A stretch of DNA of 64,000 nucleotides. Origin: Aspidapion aeneum. Taxonomy: Eukaryota; Arthropoda; Insecta; Coleoptera; Brentidae. The stretch is taken from contig OY755038.1 in NCBI GenBank assembly GCA_963576565.1, positions 136,788,124 to 136,852,123 of the forward strand. The letters run 5' to 3'. Of the stretch, positions 56,678-64,000 are shown piece by piece (position 1 is the first letter of the stretch; each line of letters begins with the position of its first letter). The translations under genes were made by a program, and so were the position numbers. A model generated the notes under the pieces. It did no database searches, was not told the origin of the DNA, and saw only the letters and a program-made list of their open reading frames with translations.

Positions 56678-57478
56678 TTATGGAAGCGTTCTCGACAAAG
56701 TAACTTTGCCGTCCGAGTCTCGTAATCCGTTAATAAAGCGATCTACCGTGAAGGGATCTCTGTAATTTTCTGGCATTTCTGGGTAAGCTAAATACATCAG
56801 CCTCCTAATATCTGCCTCATACTCTTGCAATGATTCTCCTGGTCTTTGCTGACGAATATTTAATTCTGACCAATGTAAATTTCGCAAGTGTTCGTCTCGA
56901 TACTTTCTTTCTAACGCTGCCACTAAAGCGTTATAATTCTGTTTTTGTTTGACTGGAATGGACCGTAAAAGTCCGAGTGCAGGTTCCCGTAGAGCTACTA
57001 ACAACGCTCTAGCTTTTTCGTCCTCCTCCCAACCATTTGCAGCGGCGGCAGCTTCAAATTGTTGTTTGTAGGTGGACCAGGAGGACGTACCGTCAAAATT
57101 TGGAGGCTTAATGTTTTGGTTGGAATTCACAACACATCCCTGAGCTTTTATTTTGTTATGTTCTTTCTGAAGCTGTATAAGCTGTTTTGACACATCCCGG
57201 AGCTTTTCTTCCACTGTTTGAAAAACTTCTTCTCTTACATTCTGTAGCTTGGTCTCCACTTTTTCTTCAACATTCTGCAATTTGTTCTGTAACGTTTCTT
57301 CTACATTCTGCAATTTGTTTTGTACCTTTTCTTCTACATTCTGCATTCTCTGAGTTATTTCTTCCTTAAGATCTTCGGTTGCTGCCTTGAACTCTCCTCT
57401 AAGCTGCTCGGAGTTGCTCTTTATTTGATCGAAGTTTTCTTGAATGCCATCTAATCTTTGCTCAAATGTCTGTTTCAT
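56678..57478 (-). pseudogene. gag: gag (gypsy element 3)
   Basis: From ATG 57478, an N-terminal coiled coil made of about four imperfect repeats of the type QNVEEKVQNKL (residues about 45-100) precedes a gag capsid domain with PPNFDGTSSWSTYKQQFEAA, LLVALREPALGLLRSIP and RPGESLQEYEADIRRLMYLA. The frame ends at 56678 through a one-base shift; the knuckle follows in another frame. The family's gag binds RNA and assembles particles; the repeats probably drive oligomerisation. Confidence 0.85.
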
Positions 57479-58403
57479 ATCGTTTTGGTTTTATTCAATG
57501 GTCTGTCTTATATCGTTCTGGTTTTAAGCCATTTGAGCTGCTAGAGCCTGCATCATTTTAGTTAGATCTTCCATCTTTGCCGATCCTTGTCTAGTAAGCA
57601 TCAACTTCCTGATAAATCACTTAAAATGTTTATTTTTTTGGTCTATAAAGCTAATGTCGTAGTCGGTTTTGTTTTTTTTTCAATATGTCCTCTGATTCTT
57701 AAATAGGACCTAATGGAATGTTCTAGAATATACTGGTAAATGTCACTCTTTCTGCTACTAGGCAAATGTAGAAGCCAGTTTTTGATTATCTCTTTTGGTT
57801 CTAGAATAGATCGTCGTAGAATGTTATGGAATATTCTAGAAATTCTTTCTAATTCTCACTATTTAAATATTTAAATAACTTAGCTAATGTCGAAGTCGGT
57901 TTTTGTATATCTCTTCTAGTTTTTGAATAGAACGTCGTAGAATGCTATGGAATCTTCTAGAAATTCTTTCTAATTCTTACTTTTGAAATAACTAAACTAA
58001 TGTCGAAATCGGTATTTGTATATCTCTTCTAGTTTTTGAATAGAACGTCGTAGAATGTTATGGAACCTTCTAGAATTTCTTTTTAGTTCTTACTTTTGAA
58101 ATTACTAAGCTAATGTCGAAGTCGCTTTTTGGATATTTCTTCTGGTTTTCGAATAGAGCGTCGTAGAAAGTGATGAAATATTCTAGAAATTCTTTCTAAT
58201 TCTTACTTTTTAACTAACTAAGCCAATATCGAAGTCGATTCTTAAATATCTCTTTTGGTTTTTGAATAAATCAATATCGAACTTCTTCGAATATTCTGGA
58301 AAAATCACTTACTGTTTTTCTGTCCAATTGTCCTAGCCGGTGGTACTATGTAAGGATAGTCTTTGCACTATTTATTTCTTTTAATCTCACTTCTGACACC
58401 AAT
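57479..58403 (-). other. Leader of gypsy element 3 with tandem repeats and primer site
   Basis: Non-coding. Contains about six tandem copies of a 113-bp unit (listed separately). Next to the LTR, read on the minus strand, comes TGGTGTCAGAAGTGAG (plus about 58387-58402), a gypsy-type primer-binding site. Confidence 0.8.
57640..58310 (-). repeat. Tandem repeat, about 113 bp x 6
   Basis: The unit contains CTAATGTCGAAGTCGG, AATAGAACGTCGTAGAATG and TTCTAGAAATTCTTTCTAAT. Unit starts are at about 57650, 57767, 57884, 57996, 58109 and 58222. Copies are imperfect. Confidence 0.85.
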
Positions 58404-58821
58404 TGTTACGGGTTCACAACGACAAATTAAAACTCGCAATTGTTGAAAACAATATGTCAATTTATTTCGATAATTATGTACAAAAACACGCACTTACACT
58501 TACTAATAACTCGCTGATAATTTACTACTATAATCGGTCTATTAACTTCGTGTTAATATCTCATGACCACTACAGTACGTTATCTGTGACTGACTGCCTG
58601 GTGCGCGACCCCGGCCTTATATATATAGGATCGTCCATCTCTCTCGAACTTTCCGGCAGCCTTCGACGTCCGGAAAGTTCTCGTATTATTGCGACCGCAA
58701 GTCACAGATAACGCAACTAAAACCTAGACTAAGAATACAACCTTAAGATAAATCAACCTAATACTACACTAAACCTAAATAAATTCCAATTATAAAATTT
58801 AAATAACTTAAATTTGTAACA
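58404..58821 (-). repeat. 5' LTR of gypsy element 3
   Basis: 418 bp, TGTTACGGG...TTGTAACA, with a TATA box on the minus strand (CCTATATATATAAGG, plus 58615-58629). No second LTR remains. Contains nested palindromes (next entry). Confidence 0.8.
58579..58712 (-). promoter_or_regulatory. Nested palindromes with heat-shock-element-like motifs
   Basis: Outer arms GTTATCTGTGACT (58579-58591) and AGTCACAGATAAC (58700-58712) are perfect over 13 bp. Inner arms GAACTTTCCGG (58646-58656) and CCGGAAAGTTC (58670-58680) are perfect over 11 bp. Each inner arm contains GAAnnTTC, the core of a heat-shock element, and both lie 17-51 bp upstream of the minus-strand TATA box. Confidence 0.65.
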
Positions 58822-59676
58822 ATATAATCTATCTTTTTTCCTCCTATGTAGTAATGGTACTTAAGACAAGTTCAGCGCTCTCAACACCTTCATATTTTAT
58901 AAAAATATTCATATTTTTTCAGACTTCATAAAACTCCATATTTTTAGAAAAACCTTCATATTTCTCATAGCCTTGAATTTTGAGTTCCTTTTAGTTTATT
59001 ATTAGTTTGTTGCATTTGAGAAAGTCTGAATAAAGTAGGGCTTTTTTGCCTTTTGTTTGTTGCATTTTTTATGTTAATTAGTAGTTTTGGACATCTGTGG
59101 TTAGTTCAAAAAAGTCTAATTGTAATGTTTAGTTTTTTTTTAATGTTTGAGCTCGGAATAGGTGTTTAAAGTATACCAAGTATATCATCGAGTATTCTTA
59201 AGTGTTCTGTGTTACTAGATGTACAGGGTGTTTCGATATATTTCCAAAAAGAACTACTGCACTTATTTCAAGAGATAGAAAATAGGGTACTTATTTCCAA
59301 GAAATATAGAGCAGGTCCCAAACTACTAGAAATTGTAGATGCTAATATTTTAACAGTGGCTTGACCAAATGGCATATATTTTTGAGTTTAGAAAGAAAAT
59401 GTCTATTTTTTTTTAAGTTAAATCATTAACATATTAATTTGTAGGATGTTCCGTAAGAGATTTACAATGTTTGTGGTTTTTTATAACTTTTTTTGATGGT
59501 ATAGGATAAAGCCTACAACTTTTGCATTTATAATTTTTTTCTATTTCTTTGAATAATTCCAGTAGACCTTGGTTTAAAAATACGGAAACACCTTATACCT
59601 TGTCGTAAAATATGCTTTAAAAAATGTGCCTTGTTTTTGTTTGACCATAGGCCTAACTCAACTTGAAAATGTTTAC
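58822..59676. other. No gene recognised
   Basis: AT-rich; repeated CTTCATATTT phrases near 58890-58965. ACAGGGTGTTTCGATATA (59223) is a phrase type found at insect transposon ends, but no partner end was found. Confidence 0.45.
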
Positions 59677-60194
59677 AAACGTGAAATTTCGTACCCGTGA
59701 ATTTAAAAATCAAACAAGTTTCATGGCTAATCGGGCAAAAAGGAGTTTTTTGTTTCTCTTATATTTTTCCGTGGGTAGCCCGAAAGCTTAACCTCACGGG
59801 GGTCCAAGATCTAATGGACACCTAATAAGTGTTGACAGTTAACTGTTTCGTCCTTATGGGACTCCTCAAAACCCTGCTGGTCAATGACGGTTTTGTCTCT
59901 AATTAAATGTAAATAATGAGAAAACTATAGCAAGAAGCGCCATCTACCGAGATACGAGAGAAACAAAAAACAAAAGCAGGTGAAACACTGCTATACAATA
60001 TCGATCAATGAAAAGATCGAATGCAAATAAAAGAAAACAACTATAGTCCGTGACCTACGACAGCTCTTTGTCTTTTCAGGCCGGATCAATGCAATTTTGC
60101 ATTTTTGCCCGTCATCAAGACAGTGAGCGTCAAACAACGAAATTTTTAAGCCAAATAATACTAATAAACGTGAAATTTCGTACCCGTGAATTTA
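59677..60194. repeat. 29-bp direct repeat: flank and loop of the foldback element
   Basis: The 29-bp sequence containing GTGAAATTTCGTACCCGTGA occurs at 59677-59705, just outside the left arm, and again at 60166-60194, just inside the right arm. The two copies are identical. Confidence 0.9.
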
Positions 60195-60529
60195 ATTGAT
60201 TGATTGATTGATATTGTATAGCAGTGTTTCAACTGCTTTTGTTTTTTGTTTCTCTCGTATCTCGGTAGATGGCGCTTCTTGCTATAGTTTTCTCATTATT
60301 TACATTTAATTAGAGACAAAACCGTCTAATTAACTTCGCAAGATTTGTCACATTGACCAGCATTGTTCTGAGGAGTCCCATAAGGACAAAACAGTTAACT
60401 GTCAACACTTATTAGGTGTCCATTAGATCTTGGACCCCCGTGAGGTTAAGCTTTCGGGCTACCCACGAAAAAATATGAGAGAAACAAAAAACTCCTTTTT
60501 GCCCGATTAGCCATGAAACTTGTTTGATT
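59708..60529. mobile_element. Foldback element with about 300-bp inverted arms
   Basis: The left arm 59708-60009 is repeated in inverted orientation at 60203-60529, from AATCAAACAAGTTTCATGG outermost to TACAATATCNATCAAT innermost. The right arm has an extra block of roughly 30 bp (near 60327-60352). The loop repeats the left flanking sequence (next entry). Non-coding. Confidence 0.88.
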
Positions 60530-60806
60530 ATTGAAAATGTTTCTTAATACTTTTCTTACTAAATAAAATTAAGAAAAATATATATATGCTTAATAAATGA
60601 GTTTTCCTAAAAAAAAGTTGGGTTTGACATAACAAGCCATTTGGTAGAGGACCCAAAAAAAAACTTAATTTTTTATTCATATTTTGTTCTCTTAATTTTA
60701 TATTTTTCATAATTTTATTAAAAACGTTAATATTTTTCATATTATTTTTCCGTTTATCTGTTGAAAGCTCTGGAAGTTTACTGGTAAAACATAAAAGCAC
60801 TTAAAT

Positions 60807-60981
60807 TAGGGCACATTCTTAAATTTTTTAACTCAAAAATTCAGTATTTTTGACCTCCTTCCCCTCCCCCCTGATAATGTATAAGGCATTTTCATAAAAA
60901 ATACATTAAAAAAACATTTAGTGTAACACAAGGTTAAACCTCCTTCCCTTTGGCATTACATAATTTAGAAATGGTCCCTTA
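60807..60981. mobile_element. Small MITE, copy 2
   Basis: 175 bp with imperfect inverted ends (TAGGGCACATTCTTAAATTT and the complement of AATTTAGAAATGGTCCCTTA), related to 8964-9112. Non-coding. Confidence 0.6.
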
Positions 60982-61001
60982 CATTGTTGTGTAAATCAGG
61001 C

Positions 61002-61290
61002 ATAAGGCGTAAATACTTACATACTGAGGCTATCAAAATAATCTAGAAAATAATAGAAAAGACATAATCATACTACAGAGACAATACATATTTTGGTTAG
61101 TGAAAAGCTTAGACTAAATTATTATTTTGATGGCTTCAGTAAAAAGGTTCTTATTAATTGTTTGGATGTATTCCAAAGAAGAAAGCTTTTCTTCAATCGC
61201 TGTGGTAGTTTATGTATTCCCATATTATGTTTCACAAAGACCAATTATTATTTTGATGGCCTCAATGTAAAGGTTCTTACTTACGCATAT
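61002..61290. mobile_element. Probable MITE with inverted ends
   Basis: TACTGAGGCTATCAAAATAA (61023 area) is repeated inverted as ATTATTTTGATGGCCTCAAT (61244 area), with further matching bases outward (GTAAATACTTAC and CTTACTTACGC). A direct copy of the inner end (ATTATTTTGATGGCTTCAGT, about 61121) lies between. The short frame 61093-61350 has no motif. Confidence 0.5.
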
Positions 61291-61539
61291 TATTATTTGT
61301 TCTTTTGCAAAACACAGAGCAGTAATAAAATAATTTTAGCAGGTAAATAATAATTAATTATACTAGGTAAAACATACAAAATTGCTTCATTTTGTACCCA
61401 TAAACCAATAATCAATTTTAAAAATAAAAGATAATTCTAAAGAACAAAAATAATTCCTGAGATTGGTTGTTGCATAACAACCCTAATTAGAAACGCACCA
61501 TTACCCACCCCCCTGAAAATACCTAAGGTATTTTATGTA

Positions 61540-61967
61540 CTAATTTAAAGGTAAAGGACACAATTTAACTAAAGGTCTCTTAAAAACGCCTTTAGCTGTC
61601 CTAACAACCGCCACTCTGCAAACTCGATCACTACCTGAAACTAATTCAATGATCCGACCGAGAGGCCATTCAAGAGGTGGACTATTCTCGTTTTTTATTA
61701 AAACCATGGTTCCAACCGAAGGCTCAGGCATATTAGGCAAATGCCACTTGGCTCTTTCAGTTAGGGTATGCAGATACTCATTACTCCATCTTTTCCAGAA
61801 ATCAGTATGAATGCGCAAAAGTAACTGCCACCGTGACAATTGGTTTAACCTTAAGTCTGAAGTATCAGGATCGGGTATTGTCGATATCGGCGATAAAGTA
61901 AAGAAATGAGCTGGCGTTAGGGCCGATAGATCACTTGGATTATTAGAAATAGGTGTAAGCGGTCTCC
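61540..61967 (-). pseudogene. BEL integrase C-terminal fragment
   Basis: The minus-strand frame gives TLSPISTIPDPDTSDLRLNQ, RWQLLLRIHTDFWKRWSNEY and LGRIIELVSGSDRVCRVAVV, ending at a stop after PLVKLCPLPLN. This is the C-terminal DUF5641-type part of a BEL pol from a family distinct from the element at 49-56 kb. On the right the homology ends abruptly at CATGGGCGTAGTCAGG, the likely start of another insertion. On the left, CCCACCCCCCTG (61505-61516) is the complement of a G-rich polypurine tract next to a possible 3' LTR. Confidence 0.85.
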
Positions 61968-62983
61968 ATGGGCGTAGTCAGGGTCTCGCTCAGGGTGGGG
62001 CAAAAAAGCAAAAAAAATATACAATCAAATATTTATTGAAAAATGATATAAATTCTGTTTTAATTAACTGAATAACCTAAACTTAATGGATTCAGATAAA
62101 AGTAGCTACTTTTTTGCGGGATTGCCGGTTGGTTTTCAAATATGGAGATGTCAGTTAGGGTAAATCAAATTTCCCTAGCAATTTTTAAAAAGTATTAAGA
62201 AAATTAACTGATTTATATTATTCAAGGAAATAAAAAGTTATTCTAGTTTACACACATTTTTTGTTACTTTTAAGTCAAATTATTGAAAATAAAAATATTA
62301 AAATTAAAGTGTTGGCAAACGCGGAAGATATTTAAATGAGTTCGCTTCAGTTTGAAGTGAACATTACTAAACCCCTGCCATCATCACTTGCCAGTGGGTC
62401 AGGTTTCAAACTCATCCCGAATCAAGAAACGTCAAGAACTGTTTGACAATTATTTGACTGGTTTTGTATACCAGAGATGTCGCACTTGTTTTTTAAACAG
62501 GGCCGGCTTTCAATAACGAAGTTTTATTTATACCTTTGTTTCGAATCTGGCGATAGCTATTTCAACTAAATCCTTTTGAGCAAAACATTTGAAATTTAGT
62601 AGGTTTATATGGCGTTCTGGTGATAGTACATTACAATACGTTTTTTATTACAAAGATATCAAAATGGCGGTTATTTTTATTTATGAACCGACTTGCCTTA
62701 ATCTTGAATTTATGAATCAATATGTATCAAATTCTGAACTTCGAGGGTGAGGTGTTTAAGGACCTTGATTCTGATTTTTAAATCAAAATTAAAAAAAAAA
62801 TTAACAACATTGTCGATCTCTTATTTATAAATCAATTTAGTTTAAATTTAAAACTTAGGAGTGCTTACGGTCACTCAATACAACTTTTTAGGCAAGCTTA
62901 AAAAAATCTAATATCATAAGGGATTTTTGACGGACTTATAGAAAGTACAAAATTATTATTAGAATTGCCCACGATTATTATTA
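61968..62983. other. No gene; probable unidentified insertion
   Basis: Begins GGGCGTAGTCAGGGTC, a start seen in several insect repeat families, directly at the break of the BEL fragment. The remainder is AT-rich with no open frame or terminus I can support. Confidence 0.4.
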
Positions 62984-63766
62984 TTTAGGTATTTCTAGCC
63001 AAGATACATAAAAACGAGTAGACATTTCATGGGTTCGATTTTCGAGACGTCTTCAAATATCAAAACCACAAAAGGCCTTGTAGTGTTTTAGCTACGAGGG
63101 GATTTTTAAAAGTCTGCAAATGGGCTATAACTTTTTTATTTATAAAAATGTCATTTTACTTTTTTATAGAATTTTTAATAAAGATTCATCTGTAGAAGTA
63201 AATTTCATCGGCCCCTCTTAACATTTGAGATATTACATTAAGTTAAAAAATTTCTTATTGAATGACGTTCATTTTATCAGCCTAAAATTTCCTTTAAAAT
63301 AACATCACTCAATATTAAATTATTTTATTGTTTTTTTTTCATTTGTTTATTTTAAGATATTTTAAACCTATTTGTTTAAAACTTGTAGACAATGACTAAG
63401 TAGTAACAAAATTTCGGACTTCCATTGTTTTTATTAATTTTAAATAATGAAAGTGTCTAAAATAAATAAAGACAATAAATTATATAAAATATAAGAAAAT
63501 ACAAAGAATATAATGAAATTACTTTACAAAACAATACCGATTTTATAAATATCTCATTTAGTATGATAGTTTGATTTTCTATAAAAATAACAATAAAAGA
63601 GAAGTCTACACCAAAATGAAATTTTCATAAATAAAAGGTTATAGGAAAATGCCCTTGTAGCTGAAAAACTACGAGGTCTATCAAGAAACGGTTTTGATAT
63701 TTGAAAACGTCTCGAAAATCGAGCCCAGGACATTGTTTTTAACTTTATCGGCTAGAAATACCTAAA
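62984..63766. mobile_element. Inverted-repeat element, about 780 bp
   Basis: The left arm (62984 to about 63155) pairs with the right arm (about 63610-63766). Outer ends TAGGTATTTCTAGCC/GGCTAGAAATACCTA are perfect over 15 bp; further in, TTTTCGAGACGT and CAAATATCAAAACC recur inverted. Arms are imperfect, about 160-170 bp. Non-coding, superfamily unknown. Confidence 0.75.
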
Positions 63767-64000
63767 ACCCTCAAAAAACAACGAAATTGGCCCACCCTGT
63801 AGGTTCCAAATTCGGAACTTAAAGTGTTTAAGGAAACTAATGTTTAACTTAAACTGAAAAAACCATTGGAGATATTCCTATTTTTAAAGCCATTTGCCTC
63901 AAACTGAAAATCTCGCAGTGCAAAAGGTCACATAATACAATTGTTTGTAAAACTTAAAAAATAAAATGATGAACTTTCCCTAAACCGATTATTAATATGA
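63767..64000. other. No gene recognised
   Basis: AT-rich end of the window; CCCACCCTGTAGGTTCC (63791) again resembles a transposon-end phrase. Confidence 0.4.

Larger units (their letters stand above)
48232..58821 (-). mobile_element. Ty3/gypsy element 3, 3'-truncated and split by a BEL element
   Basis: Right to left: 5' LTR (58404-58821), primer site, leader with tandem repeats, gag, zinc knuckle, protease, then RT after the BEL insertion. The copy ends about 48232, shortly after the catalytic VYLDDVIV motif; RNase H, integrase and the 3' LTR are missing. The pol frame on the two sides of the BEL element connects in phase once the insertion and one TCGGT copy are removed. Confidence 0.88.

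Noticed and set aside
57640..58310. CRISPR-like array
   Set aside because: Units are long, adjacent and degenerate with no spacers, inside a retrotransposon leader of a eukaryote.

Overview
This 64 kb window reads as repeat-rich, AT-rich insect nuclear DNA. It is eukaryotic because almost all coding content is LTR retrotransposon gag-pol, non-LTR (LINE) and DNA-transposon protein, with spliceosomal-type splice signals, a primer-binding site matching eukaryotic tRNA-Lys(CUU), and no bacterial operon structure. Two elements have very long LTRs (about 2.1 and 3.2 kb) and tRNA-Lys priming sites. That resembles the Osvaldo/Ulysses/Woot branch of Ty3/gypsy, known from flies and beetles, so a beetle is plausible but unproven. 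I recognise no host protein-coding gene.

Layout. 0-8.3 kb: a hammerhead-like motif, a decayed minus-strand Ty3/gypsy pol-gag remnant, a decayed Tc1/mariner-type transposase between short inverted repeats, and a nearly full-length minus-strand RTE-type LINE. 8.3-13.5 kb: mostly unassigned DNA with a small MITE, short palindromes and an RFX-type X-box. 13.5-16.1 kb: a piggyBac-like element carrying a LINE tail, with a 1.06 kb inverted-repeat element next to it. 16.5-45.2 kb: an older LTR split by two nested giant-LTR gypsy elements. Element 1 (17384-28205) has intact-looking gag and pol. Element 2 (28423-45063) has a 4-bp target duplication, a 3.9 kb leader and broken gag-pol, and its 3' LTR carries a truncated jockey LINE. 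48.2-58.8 kb: a third, minus-strand gypsy element whose pol is interrupted by a BEL/Pao element (49042-55746, 5-bp target duplication). 59-64 kb: a foldback element, two MITEs, a BEL fragment and another inverted-repeat element.

Most interesting signals. (1) Two near-identical 401-bp direct repeats in the leader of element 2 each contain what looks like a complete type I hammerhead ribozyme, 454 nt apart. (2) Both giant-LTR elements carry canonical -1 ribosomal frameshift heptamers between gag and pol (A AAA AAC and G GGA AAC). The second is followed at 5 nt by a stem and a possible pseudoknot. (3) The LTR of the third gypsy element has nested perfect palindromes with two heat-shock-element-like GAAnnTTC blocks just upstream of its TATA box. 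(4) The LTR of element 2 contains a TATA box and several consensus splice sites. All calls come from reading the sequence; no database search was run.
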